DNA from: Streptomyces drozdowiczii | Lineage (GTDB): Bacteria; Actinomycetota; Actinomycetes; Streptomycetales; Streptomycetaceae | NCBI RefSeq assembly: GCF_026167665.1 | Contig: NZ_CP098740.1 | Location: forward strand, 3,286,001 to 3,350,000 | Reading direction: 5' to 3' | DNA length: 64,000 nt | Shown here: positions 1 to 10,104 of the stretch, piece after piece | Position numbering within the stretch: the stretch's first letter is position 1 | Layout of the letters: each line of letters starts with the position of its first letter | Translations under genes and position numbers: made by a program | Notes under the pieces: generated by a model | Databases searched by the model: none | The model's input: only the letters and a program-made list of their open reading frames with translations | What the model was told of the DNA's origin: nothing

Positions 1-1381
1 CCACCGGGAAGCGCCACGAGGCGAGCACGCCCGTCGCGAAGGCGCGGGCGCGGGGGGCCGCCTCGATGCCGCCGAGCAGTTCGAGCGAGGCGTTGTGGAA
101 CAGCTCGGCAGCGGCTCCCGTGCGCGCCGGATGCTGCACGACCAGGACCGCCACGTCGTCGTCGTGCTCCGCGGTGACGTTGAGGGAGCGGATCAGCCGG
201 TCGCAGACGACCTGCGGCGCGCCCGTCGCGCCGGACAGCGCCCGCTCCAGCGCGCCCACGCCCTCGTCGATGTCCTCGCTGCGCCGCTCGACCAGCCCGT
301 CCGTGTAGAGGACGGCGGTGGAACCGGGCGGCAGCGGGATCGTGCCCGAGGTGTGGATCCAGCCGCCGGTGCCGAGCGGCGGACCGATCGGGTCCTCCGC
401 GCGGCGGACCGTGCCGTCCTCGTCCCGGACCAGGATCGGCAGATGGCCGGCGGAGGAGTAGACGAGCAGCCCCTCGTTGGGGTCGTGCACGGCGTAGGCG
501 CAGGTGGCGATCTGGCTGGCGTCGATCTCGGCGGCGAGCCCGTCGAGCAGCTGAAGGACCTCGTGCGGCGGGAGGTCCAGGCGGGCGTAGGCCCGTACGG
601 CGGTGCGGAGCTGGCCCATGACGGCGGCGGCGCGCACCCCGCGCCCCATCACGTCCCCGATGACCAGCGCGGTGCGGCCCGCGCCCAGGGTGATGACGTC
701 GTACCAGTCGCCGCCGACCGCGGCGTCCGTGCCGCCCGGCTGGTAGGTGGCGGCGATCCGCAGGTCGTCGGGCTGTTCCAGCTCCTGCGGAAGCAGCGAG
801 CGCTGGAGCGTGACGGCGGTTTCGCGGTGGCGGCCCTCGCTGGCGCGCAGCCGCTCGGCGGCCTCGGCGTGATCGGTGACGTCGGCCGCGTACACGAGGA
901 CTCCGCTGTCGCGGCCCTTCTCCTTGTCGGGGCGCACGGGGGTGCAGGTCACGGTGTACGAGCGGCCGTCGGCGGCCTTGCGGGACTTGACCGTGCGCGG
1001 GGTGCCGCTGCGCAGGACCTGGTCCATGAGGGGCAGCAGGCCGATCTCGGTCAGCTCGGGCATCACCTCGGCGGCCGGGACGCCGCAGGGGCGGGGGCCG
1101 AAGGCGGCGGTGTACGCGTCGTTGACATAGGCGACGTGGTGGTCGGGGCCGTGCACCAGGGCGACGAGGGCGGGCAGGCGGCCCAGGATGTCGCGGGCGG
1201 AGAGGTCCTCCAGGTCGGGCGCCGAGGGCAGGGGAACGCCGACGGACCCGCCCTGCGGCGGGGCGGTGCCCGGTTCGGCCCGGGCGTACTCGGCGCGGGC
1301 CGCCGGTACGGAGCTGTGGTCCTCCCGGGCGGCGCGACGCTGCGTACCGGGGAGGCGGGCGCTCCAACGCGTGAAGTTCAC
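1..1381 (-). CDS. PAS domain-containing SpoIIE/PP2C-type serine phosphatase (3' end outside window)
   Basis: Read on the minus strand, this open frame has no stop before the window edge, so the C-terminus is missing. After a roughly 60-residue leader comes a PAS domain (HHVAYVNDAYTAAFGPRP, then a VYAADVTDH end), followed by a full SpoIIE phosphatase domain with GGDWYDV, GDVMGRG, SSAGHLPILV, LYTDGLVERR and DDDVAVLVV motifs; the Asp and Gly residues that bind the metals are present. Such proteins usually dephosphorylate anti-anti-sigma factors, and many have a C-terminal HATPase kinase domain; sequence just before the edge (FATGVLASW) fits the start of one. The start chosen is GTG at 1381, opening MNFTRWSARL, with a GAGG about 11 bases upstream. 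The family is clear; the partner sigma-regulatory protein is not in the window. Confidence 0.88.
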   Translation of the reverse strand, partial: MNFTRWSARLPGTQRRAAREDHSSVPAARAEYARAEPGTAPPQGGSVGVPLPSAPDLEDLSARDILGRLPALVALVHGPDHHVAYVNDAYTAAFGPRPCGVPAAEVMPELTEIGLLPLMDQVLRSGTPRTVKSRKAADGRSYTVTCTPVRPDKEKGRDSGVLVYAADVTDHAEAAERLRASEGRHRETAVTLQRSLLPQELEQPDDLRIAATYQPGGTDAAVGGDWYDVITLGAGRTALVIGDVMGRGVRAAAVMGQLRTAVRAYARLDLPPHEVLQLLDGLAAEIDASQIATCAYAVHDPNEGLLVYSSAGHLPILVRDEDGTVRRAEDPIGPPLGTGGWIHTSGTIPLPPGSTAVLYTDGLVERRSEDIDEGVGALERALSGATGAPQVVCDRLIRSLNVTAEHDDDVAVLVVQHPARTGAAAELFHNASLELLGGIEAAPRARAFATGVLASWRFPV

Positions 1382-1560
1382 GGAATTTCTGGCCTCGTGT
1401 GTCGGTCTGGTCCGCTCGGGCGGGTGCTTCCTCTGCCAGGGGGTCGGGCGCGTTCGACGCTCCTGGGGCGGTCTTCGCTGGTCACTGTCGGTTGCTGCCG
1501 GCCGGGTCACTCTGTGCAGATGTGGGCCCACCCATGGTCACACGTCCAGTGTGTCGGACC

Positions 1561-2981
1561 CTACTGACAGTCGTCCCCGTCGGGCCGCGGCCGGCGTCCG
1601 GCGGCGAGTTCGAACTCGGCCCTGGGATGCTCCAGGGAGCCCAGGGAGACGATCTCGCGTTTGAAGAGGCCCGCGAGTGTCCATTCGGCCAGGACGCGTG
1701 CCTTCCGGTTGAAGGTGGGGACGCGGCTCAGGTGGTACATGCGGTGTATCAGCCAGGCCGGGTAGCCCTTCAGCCGCCGCCCGTAGATGTGCGCGACGCC
1801 CTTGTGGAGCCCGAGCGAGGCGACGGAGCCCGCGTAGCTGTGGCGGTATTCGGTGAGCGGTGCCCCGTCGAGCGCGGCGACGACGTTGTCCGCGAGGACC
1901 TTCGCCTGGCGGACGGCGTGCTGGGCGTTGGGGCGGTCGTGCGCCCGGTTTCGGCGGCGGTGAGGTCGGGTACGGCCGCGGCGTCGCCCGCTGACCAGGC
2001 GTGCTCGGTGCCCTGGACGGTGAGCTTCGCGGTGCAGACGAGCCTGCCGCGTTCGTCCAGGGGGAGGCCGGTGGCGGCGAGGAGCGGGGCCGGTTTGACG
2101 CCGGCCGTCCACACCAGGGTGCGGGTGGGGAAGCGGGAGCCGTCGCTGAGGACGGCGACGCGGTCCTCGCAGGAGTCCAGCCGGGTGTCGAGGCGTACGT
2201 CGATGTTGCGCCCCCTCAATTCCCGTACGGCGTACCGGCCGAGGGATTCGCCGACCTCGGGCAGGATGCGGCCGGTGGCCTCCACGAGGATCCACTTCAG
2301 GTCATCGGCCTTGATGTTGTGGTAGTACCGCGAGGTGTAGCGGGCCATGTCCTCCAGTTCCGCGAGCGCTTCCACGCCCGCGTAGCCGCCGCCGACGAAG
2401 ACGAAGGTCAGGGCGGCGTCACGGACGGCCGGGTCGCGGGTGGCGGAGGCGATGTCCATCTGCTCGATGACGTGGTTGCGCAGCCCGATGGCCTCCTCGA
2501 TCGTCTTGAAACCCACACCGTGGTCGGCGAGGCCGGGGACCGGGAGGGTGCGCGAGACGGAACCGGGGGCGAGGACGAGCTCGTCGTACGGGATCTCCAG
2601 GGCGCCGGTGCCGTCCTCGCCGCTGGCGAGGGTGGTGACGGTCGCGGTGCGCTTGGTGTGGTCGATGGACTCGGCCTCGCCGATGACGATGGTGCAGTGC
2701 GGCAGGACGCGGCGCAGCGGTACGACGACATGGCGCGGTGAGATCGATCCGGCGGCGGCCTCGGGGAGGAACGGCTGGTACGTCATATAGGGCTCGGGCG
2801 CGACCACCACGATCTCGGCCTCGCCGCTTCTCAGTCTCTGCTTCAGCTTCCGCTGGAGACGCAGCGCGGTGTACATCCCGACGTAGCCTCCGCCGACGAC
2901 GAGGATGCGCGCACCCGGCGGAGGGCCGGGGGTGTGCCCCCGGAAGCTGAAGCCATCACCACCCCATGACGCAACGTGCAC
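1561..2981 (-). CDS. NDH-2 type NAD(P)/FAD-dependent NADH dehydrogenase (frameshifted)
   Basis: A pyridine nucleotide-disulfide oxidoreductase-like flavoprotein of the type II NADH dehydrogenase family, which passes electrons from NADH to quinone at the inner membrane face without pumping protons. The N-terminal FAD-binding Rossmann motif (ILVVGGGYVGMYTA) and the second NADH-binding motif (FVFVGGGYAGVEAL) are both present, as is the late FAD motif AWSAGDAAAVPDL. The reading frame breaks at the C run complementary to 1930-1933: four bases are present, and a fifth would give TTAPNAQHAVRQAKVL, the family sequence, and continue to the stop at 1561. With that base the protein is 473 residues. The start is uncertain; GTG at 2981 is preferred because upstream codons look non-coding. 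Probably a functional gene with a sequence error, otherwise a recent pseudogene. Confidence 0.83.
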
Positions 2982-3293
2982 CGGAATTTGTCCACAGCCC
3001 CGGCAAATTGTGTGACCGGAGGTCGTGGACGGGCCGGTGGTGCCCGACGGACCATTGGGACCCAAGCCCCGCAGGTCAGGCATTGCGGCACGGGACCGGG
3101 ACGGGGACCAAGTGGTGACCAACCGGTCCTTGCGCCGATCGGGGGGCGCTCCGGGCGGAACTGCCCCTTCTGAATTGACCCGGGCTCAACTATGTTCGTA
3201 TGTCGTCGGGGTGGTCGGACGGTGACGATCGGTCCACCCTCGACGGACACGGCGGGAGTCTCCGGGGGAGACGTCATAACCGGGGGAACAGTT
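2982..3293. other. Divergent intergenic region between NADH dehydrogenase and TetR gene
   Basis: This 312-base gap lies between two divergently transcribed genes and must carry promoters for both. No open frame in it has Streptomyces-like codon use. A promoter candidate for the TetR gene is listed separately. Confidence 0.6.
3175..3204 (+). promoter_or_regulatory. Candidate sigma-70-type promoter of the TetR gene
   Basis: TTGACC at 3175-3180 and TATGTC at 3199-3204 are separated by 18 bases, resembling a vegetative (HrdB-like) promoter. It lies 90 bases upstream of the chosen ATG. This is a motif match only, with no experimental support. Confidence 0.4.
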
Positions 3294-4172
3294 ATGGACA
3301 TTCAGGAATCGCATTGGCCGACCACTGCTGTCGCGCCTGAAGGAAGCGGGCACATCGGGACAGTCGGCACCCTCAATGGAACGGGTGCGACCACCACGAC
3401 CGCACCTCCGGCGGCGGTGAGCGCCCTGGGCAACGGACTCGGTGCCCAGTCCGCTGGTGCGGCGGCGCACGCACGGTCGGCCCCGTTGCGGGTGGACGCG
3501 CAGCGCAATCTGGAACACGTACTGCGCGCCGCGCGCGAGGTGTTCGGGGAGCTGGGGTACGGCGCCCCGATGGAGGACGTGGCCCGCCGGGCCAGGGTCG
3601 GCGTCGGTACGGTCTACCGCCGCTTTCCCAGCAAGGACGTGCTGGTGCGCCGGATAGCCGAGGAGGAGACCTCCCGGCTGACCGACCAGGCGCGTTCCGC
3701 GCTCGGGCAGGAGGACGAGCCGTGGTCGGCGCTCTCGCGCTTCCTGCGGACCTCCGTGGCCTCGGGAGCGGGGCGGCTCCTGCCCCCGCAGATACTGCGG
3801 GTCGGTGTGGATGCCGAGGACACGACCGTGGTCGGTGAGGCCGGCGAGACCGTGGAGGACGAGCCCCGGGTGCCCCAGCAGCGGCAGGAGGCGGGCACGG
3901 CCGCGCCCCGGGCGGTGGCCCGGCAGCGGACCGGTCCGGAGACCGGCGGCGAGGACCTGGGCGCCGGCGCCGCCGAGCTGCTGGAGGTCGTGGGGCGGCT
4001 GGTCGACCGGGCGCGGACCTCGGGCGAGCTGCGCCACGATGTGACGGTGTCCGACGTCCTGCTGGTCATCGCGACGGCCGCCCCTTCGCTGCCGGACGCG
4101 GCGCAGCAGGCGGCGGCCTCCTCCCGGCTGCTGGACATCCTGCTGGAGGGGTTGCGCTCGCGGCCCGAGTGA
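3294..4172 (+). CDS. TetR/AcrR family transcriptional regulator
   Basis: A 292-residue protein with a long Ala/Thr/Gly-rich N-terminal arm of about 65 residues, then a typical TetR helix-turn-helix: RNLEHVLRAAREVFGELGYG, followed by MEDVARRARVGVGTVYRRFP and SKDVLVRRI. The C-terminal ligand/dimer domain includes a charged, Gln-rich stretch near residue 200 and ends with SSRLLDILLEGLRS. The ATG at 3294 is preceded by GGGGG and is better than the upstream in-frame start at 3192, which lacks a ribosome site. It is divergent from the NADH dehydrogenase, so that gene or its own may be its target, but nothing in the sequence proves this. The ligand is unknown. Confidence 0.85.
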   Translation: MDIQESHWPTTAVAPEGSGHIGTVGTLNGTGATTTTAPPAAVSALGNGLGAQSAGAAAHARSAPLRVDAQRNLEHVLRAAREVFGELGYGAPMEDVARRARVGVGTVYRRFPSKDVLVRRIAEEETSRLTDQARSALGQEDEPWSALSRFLRTSVASGAGRLLPPQILRVGVDAEDTTVVGEAGETVEDEPRVPQQRQEAGTAAPRAVARQRTGPETGGEDLGAGAAELLEVVGRLVDRARTSGELRHDVTVSDVLLVIATAAPSLPDAAQQAAASSRLLDILLEGLRSRPE

Positions 4173-4393
4173 CGTGCGCCGGGGGCGGGGCAGGGCCTCG
4201 GTGCTCTGCCTCCCGCCCGCCGTCACGTCAACGCAACCCCTCGCTCCTTCCCCGAATGAGTGCCCGCTAGTGCTCACATTCGGCGAGGACGCCCCGGATG
4301 AGTGGTTGCCGCGACTGAGGGCACGCCGCATGGGCGCTCTGTGGCACGCTTGCCCGGTATTCGGGTCCGATGGCGCATACGGGGGCGTCCGCG

Positions 4394-6435
4394 ATGAGCG
4401 GTGACGGGCAGAGGGAAGAGTCGTACGACGGTGTGTCCACCGCCGGCGGCGGTACGGAGCCGGCCGGCTCACCCGGGCACCAGGTGCCGAGCCAGGCCGC
4501 CCCCGGCCATCAGGGCGGCGACGCGGAGGCGGACGCCCCAGGCGGAACGGTCCTGCCGGGGCCCTGGCCGCCCGCGCAGGCCGAGGACGGCGGCGCCGGG
4601 AGCGCTGCCGAGAGCCCCGGGGCGGGTCCCGCCGAGACGGTTCCCGCTGTACCGATGCAGCGCGCGGGGCGGGGCTCCGGCGGGGCGGACGGCGCGGCGG
4701 CGGGGCCGTCGGACGCGCAGTTGATCCAACGCATGCGGGAGGGCGACAACCTCGCCTACGACGAGCTGTTCCGGCGCCACTCGCACGCCGTGCGCCGCTA
4801 CGCCCGCACCTGCTGCCGGGACGCGCACACCGCCGACGACCTCACCGCCGAGGTCTTCGCCCGGACCTTGCAGGCGGTACGGGGCGGCAAGGGGCCCGAG
4901 GAGGCGGTGCGCGCCTACCTGATGACGGCGGTCCGGCATGTGGCCGCCGCCTGGACCAGAACCGCGAAGCGCGAGCAACTGGTGGACGACTTCGCCGCGT
5001 TCGCCGCCCAGGCCGCACGGTCGTCCGAGGTGTCCGACGACGACACCCTGGACCTCGGCGCGGACGTGCTCGCGATGCACGAGGCCGAGCAGTCGATGGC
5101 CATGCAGGCGTTCCGCAGCCTCCCGGAGCGCTGGCAGGCGGTCCTGTGGCACACCACCGTCGAGGAGGAGTCGCCCAGCGACATCGCGCCCCTGTTCGGG
5201 CTGACCGCCAACGCCACGTCGGTGCTGGCCAGCCGGGCCCGTGAAGGGCTCAAGCAGGCGTATCTCCAGGCCCACGTGAGCCAGGCGCTCACCTCCGGCG
5301 GCGACTGCGCGCGGTACGCCGACCGGCTCGGCGCGTATGCCCGGGGCGGATTGCGGATGCGGGCCGAGCGCGGGCTGCGGGGGCATCTGGACGAGTGCGC
5401 GAAGTGCCGGGTCGCGGCGGGCGAGCTGGCCCAGGTCAACTCCGGTATCCCCGCGCTGCTCCCGGTCGCGGTCATCGGCTGGTTCGCCGCCGGATACACC
5501 CTCAAGGCCGCCGGGATCGTGGCGGGAGGCGCGGTCGGCGCCGCCGGGGCGAGTGCCGCGGCGGCGGCGACCGGAGGGGGCTCGTCCGCGGGTTCGGCGG
5601 GTGGTGCGGCGGCCTCGGAGGGGCTCGGCGCACCCGCGAAGGCCGGCATCGCCGCGGCGGTGGCCGTCGCGGCGGCGGCCGGGCTCGTCTGGGCCCTGGT
5701 GGGCGACGACAGCCCCCGGCCCGAGGCGAAACCGGCCCCCAAACCCCCGGCCGTGGCGCCCGCGGTGCCCTCGCCCACACCACCGAAGCCGACCCCGCCG
5801 AAGCCGACGCCCCCGAAGCCCGTGCCGCCGGCCCCCACACCGCCGAAGCCCACGCCCACACCGACGCCCACACCGACTCCCGCACCCACGCCCACGCCGA
5901 CACCACCTCCTGAGCCGAGGCCCACGCCGACGCCGACCACACCACCGACGCGGAAGCCGACCCCCACCACGCCCGCCCCGCCTCCGCCGCCTCCCGCGCC
6001 GGACGTCTACCAGGTCAGCGAGCTGGACTACACCCTTCTCGGCGACCACACCGCGCCCGAGGTGGTGCTCGGGAGAGCGGCTGGGTCTGGCAGCGCTCCG
6101 GCATGTCGATCGGCGGCTCGCGGTACGCGCACGGGGTGACCGTCAACGGCCGTTCCTCGGTGGTGATCCAGCTGAACCGCCAGTGCACCCGTTACGAGGC
6201 CATGGCCGGGGTGGACGACCTCACCCTGGGGCTCGGCGCGGTGCGGTTCTCAGTGTTCGGCGGGGACGGGAAGCGGCTGTGGCAGTCCCCGGTGGTCCGG
6301 GGCAACGACCCTGCCGTGCCGGTCGGGGTGAATGTGGCGGGCCAGCAGCGGATTCGGCTGGTGGTCGAGCCGGAGCAGCCGTTCGGCGGGGCCGCCCTCG
6401 CGGACTGGGCCGAGTCACGCATCAGCTGCCGCTGA
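4394..6435 (+). CDS. ECF sigma factor fused to zinc-finger, membrane and NPCBM-type sugar-binding domains (frameshifted)
   Basis: In order the protein shows: a low-complexity leader of about 105 residues; sigma-70 region 2 (LIQRMREGDNLAYDELFRRH, with DDLTAEVFARTL); region 4 (LPERWQAVLWHTTVEE, then SPSDIAPLFGLTANATSV); an anti-sigma-like zinc finger (HLDECAKCRVA); hydrophobic segments including a clear transmembrane helix (GIAAAVAVAAAAGLVWALVG); a Pro/Thr/Lys-rich linker of about 90 residues; and a C-terminal NPCBM-like carbohydrate-binding domain (YAHGVTVNGRSS). The frame breaks at the GGG at 6071-6073; one extra G gives GESGWVWQRSG and joins the last domain, making 680 residues. ATG 4394 has a GGGGG upstream. 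ECF sigma groups with such C-terminal extensions are known in actinobacteria. The likely role is direct coupling of an extracellular glycan signal to transcription. The number of membrane passes, hence the topology, is uncertain. Confidence 0.85.
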
Positions 6436-6475
6436 GCATCGGAAGAACCCGCACCTCCCGACCGGCACGCGCTTC

Positions 6476-9400
6476 TCACGGCAGGTCCGCGACGATCTCC
6501 TGCACCAGGGCGATGACCTCGTCCAGAGACAGCCCGTGGCCTGCGGCGCGCTCCTCCTCGTAGCGCGCGGGGCCCAGCGCCTCGCGGCACAGGTGCTCGG
6601 CCGCATCGGTCTCGGCCTGCTCCCCCTCGGTCCGCGGGCTCGACGTCCGCCGCCAGTCGTCGGCGGCGGCGGACACCCGGGCGGCCGCCGCGTGATGGCC
6701 GAGCCTCGCCAGGACCGACGCCGCGCCGTCCGCCAGATGGCCCGTGACGATCTCGGCGCACTGCGCCTCCTTGGCCGCGACGAGGGCCCCGGACAGCCCG
6801 CGCGCCCCCGCGACGAGGCCGCCGTCGGGCCCCGGCTCGTACACCGAGATCCGGGCCGACAGGCCGGCCATCGCCACGGTGAAGTGCGACGGCGGGCCGC
6901 CGCGCCCGGCCTCGTCCAGCGCGACCGTGAGCAGCCGCCGGGCGTCCGCGATGTCACCCCGGTAGAACGCCATCGTGGCGCGCAGGTAGTGGATGTACGC
7001 GGTGGCGTCGTGGGCCTGGTGGCGTTCGGCCTCGGCCTCCGAGCTGTCCAGCCGCTGCTGGGCGCCCTCCAGATCGCCGGTACGGTACGAGAGCTCCGCG
7101 AGCCGTGCCAGGAGGAACGGGGCCTCGGCGTGGGCGCCGACCTCGCGGGCGAGCAGCAGCGCCTCCTCGTACGCGGTGCGGGCCTCGGCATAGCGTCCGC
7201 GCATCATGCCCGCCTCGGCTGCGGCGCTCGCCACCTGGGCGCGCATCCAGCGGTCGCCGACGCGGCGGCTCAGGGCGCGCAGCTCGTCCAGATCGTCATC
7301 GATCCCCGGCATGCCGCCCGGCATGTCGACCATCATGTGCGCGCGGAACATCAGGATGACGCCGTACTCCCAGGGGCCACCGTGCTCGCGGGCGTTGTCG
7401 ACCGCCGCGTCGATCTTCTCCCGGGCGTTCTCCGGCGTACCGGTGAGATACGCGGTCATCGGCCAGAGCAGTCCAGGGAACCGGACGCTGTGAGTGAGCG
7501 AGGCGGCGAACGCGTCGGCCACCCGGATCACGAGCGCGCGGAGCGCGGTGTCGTCGTGCGCCATCGCTGACTGGCCGCTCTCCGCCGCGAAGAAGAACCA
7601 CAGCATGTGCAGGTTCATCCGGGGCCAGTACCTGGGGTCCGACTCGTCGGTGGGCTCGGGGCCGAGCGCGCGGGCCTTACGGGTCCAGGACAGGCCCTCG
7701 GAGCGGTAGTTGCGCAGCCACCAGAACCAGCCCATGCCCAGCACCAGGCGGGCCGCCTCCGCTTCGGAGGTGGTGGTGGGCGAGGTGGTGCGCTGGAGGG
7801 CGGCCCGGATGTTGTCGAGGTCGGTCTCCAGACGCTGGATCCAGGGCAGCTGGTCACCGGAGCGCAGGAGCGGATCGGCCTCCTCGACCAGGGCGAGGAA
7901 GTACGCGATGTGCGCGCTCTCGGCGGCGGCGCGCACCTCCGGGGCCTCGGCGCACCGCTCGGTGGCGTACTCGTGGATCGTCTCCAGGAGCCGGTAGCGC
8001 ATCGCGCCGTCCGCGCCCGGGGCGGCCACCACCAGGGACTTGTCGACCAGCGCGCCGAGCAGGTCGGCGGTGTCGGCGGCGGGCCCGCCCCGGTCGGCCG
8101 GTGTCCTGATGACCGCTTCGGCGGCGGCCAGGTCCCAGCCGCCCGCGAAGACGGAGACCTGGCGCAGGGCGGTGCGCTCGTCCTCGTCCAGGAGGTCCCA
8201 GGACCAGTCGACCACCGCGCGCAGCGTCTGCTGGCGGGGCAGTACGGTCCGGCTGCCGCCCGTCAGCAGGCGAAACCTGTCGTCGAGCCGGTCCGCGATC
8301 TGACGCGGTCCGAGCAGCCGCAGCCGGGCGGCGGCCAGTTCGATCGCGAGCGGCAGCCCGTCCAGCCGGCGGCAGATCTCCGCGACGGCGTCCGCGTCGT
8401 GCGCGGGCCCCTGGCCGGGGTCGAAGCCGGGGCGCACGGCCCTGGCGCGTTCCGTGAACAGGCGGTGCGCGGGGTCGGCGGGGAGGGGGCCGACCGGTCG
8501 CACGGACTCGCCGGGGACCGCGAGCGGTTCGCGGCTGGTGGCGAGGATGCGCAGATGCGGGCAGCGGGTCAGCAGGGTCTCGGCCAGCGCGGCGGCCGCG
8601 CCGATAACGTGCTCGCAGTTGTCGAGGACGAGGAGTACGGGCGCGGGGCGGGCGCCGTGGCCCAGACGGTCGACCAGCAGGTCGACCGGGTCCGTGCGCG
8701 GGGGTGCGGTATCCAGGGCGGTGTCCCTCAGCAGGGCGGTCTCGCGCAGCCCGAGCGCGGAGAGCACGGCGCCGGGGACGGCATCGGGGTCCTCGACGGG
8801 GGCGAGTTCGGCGATCCAGACGTCCGGCGGAGCGGCGCCCGGGGCGGGGGCCGGCTGGGCGGCGGACTCCTCGGCGAGGCGGGTCTTCCCGGAGCCGCCG
8901 GGACCGGTGAGAGTGACCAGCCTCGACCGGGTCAGGTCGTCGCGGATGGCGCGCAGTTCGGGCTCGCGCCCCACGAAGGAGGTCAGCCGGGGGCGCAGAT
9001 TGCTCCGACCGGGTTTCACGTGAAACAACCCGGTTTCCGTCGGCTCCGGCACCGGGGCGAGGAGTTCGCGGTGCAGGGCCGCCAGTTCGGGGCCGGGATC
9101 GGTGCCGAGCCCGTCGGCGAGGGCCCGGCGCGCGTCCTCGTACGCGGCGAGCGCGTCGGCCTGCCGCCCGTCGGCGCGCAGGGCCCGTATCAGCTGGGCC
9201 CGGAAGCGCTCGTCGTACGGGTGGGCGGCGGTCAGCTCGGTCAGCTCGGCGACCAGGGCGGCGACGGGCGGGGCGGGGGCCTCGCGGGGCTCGGCGGGGC
9301 GGGCGGACGCCGTGGCATTGGGCCCGTCCCCGGCCCCCGTGGTTCGCGCGAGGCCGGAGACCTCGGCGGCGGTGGCTCCCAGGCCCCCGGCCGCAGTGGT

Positions 9401-9996
9401 GACCGCGGTGTGCCCCGCACGCGGAGCCGTATGCGCGTCGCCGCAGCCCGCGTCCCCGGCGCCGCCCGCGCCCCCGCCCCCGGTGCCGCCCGTCGCGCGG
9501 CGCAGGTCCGCCTCGATGCGGCGTTCCAGGGCGGCGAGGCGGTGGGCCTCCGGGCGGAGCGCGTGGCCCTGGTCGCCGTCGGGCAGATCGGCCAGGGCGG
9601 GGCCGCGCCAGAGGGCGAGGGCGGTCCGCAGGGTGCGTGCGGCCCGGTCCGGCGCGCCCGCTTCCAGTTCGGCCCCGCCCTGCCGGGCCAGCCGCTCGAA
9701 CACATAGAGGTCGACGTCGTCCGGCCCCGCCGTCAGGCGGTAACCGCCCGGCGTACTGGCCAGCGCCTCCCGGCCCAGCACCCTGCGCAGCCGCCCGACG
9801 AGGGCCTGGAGCGCGGCGGGCGCGTCGGCGGGGGATCGTCCGCCCAGACGTCGTCCACGAGGTCGGCCACGGGCACGGGGCGTCCCGGCCGCAGGGCGAG
9901 GGCGGCGAGAAGGGCACGCAGCCTGCTGCCGCCGAGGGGCAGCACGCCACCGTTCTCGTCTCGCGCCTCGGTGGCGCCCAGGATCAGATACCGCAC
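6476..9996 (-). CDS. AfsR/SARP-family BTAD and NB-ARC regulator (frameshifted)
   Basis: A large signal-transducing transcription factor. The N-terminus (VRYLILGATEARDENG) is an OmpR-like winged helix, followed by the bacterial transcriptional activator domain (DDVDLYVFERLARQG; later LALWRGPALADLPDG and LTAAHPYDERFRAQLI). An Ala/Gly-rich insert precedes FVGREPELRAIRDDL and an NB-ARC ATPase with P-loop LTGPGGSGKTRLAEE, Walker B VLLVLDNCEHV and ILATSREPL. The C-terminal half holds TPR-like helices. The frame breaks at GGGGG 9830-9834 (forward strand); a sixth base turns DDPPPTRP into DDPPADAPAAL and gives 1173 residues. AfsR-like proteins activate secondary metabolism or development genes. The adjacent orphan synthetase, on the same strand, may be a target. 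An exact parS palindrome lies inside the coding sequence at 9013-9026. Confidence 0.87.
9013..9026. promoter_or_regulatory. parS: parS chromosome partition site (within the AfsR-like gene)
   Basis: The 14-base palindrome GTTTCACGTGAAAC is an exact match to the Streptomyces parS consensus bound by ParB. It lies inside coding sequence and encodes the short peptide LFHVKP between the activator and NB-ARC regions. In Streptomyces, parS sites cluster around oriC, which suggests this window is not far from the origin. Confidence 0.85.
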
Positions 9997-10104
9997 GGCA
10001 CCATTGTGTCCCGGCGGAAGTGCCGGTGAGCAGCGGTCGGACGGACCGGGACGCCTGGGGACGAACCGGCCCCGGCGGGGCCGTACCTCCGGCTGACTCG
10101 CCCC

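Noticed and set aside
95..1567. A 490-codon frame on the plus strand over the phosphatase
   Set aside because: The minus strand encodes a full PAS/SpoIIE protein; the plus-strand text has no family signature.
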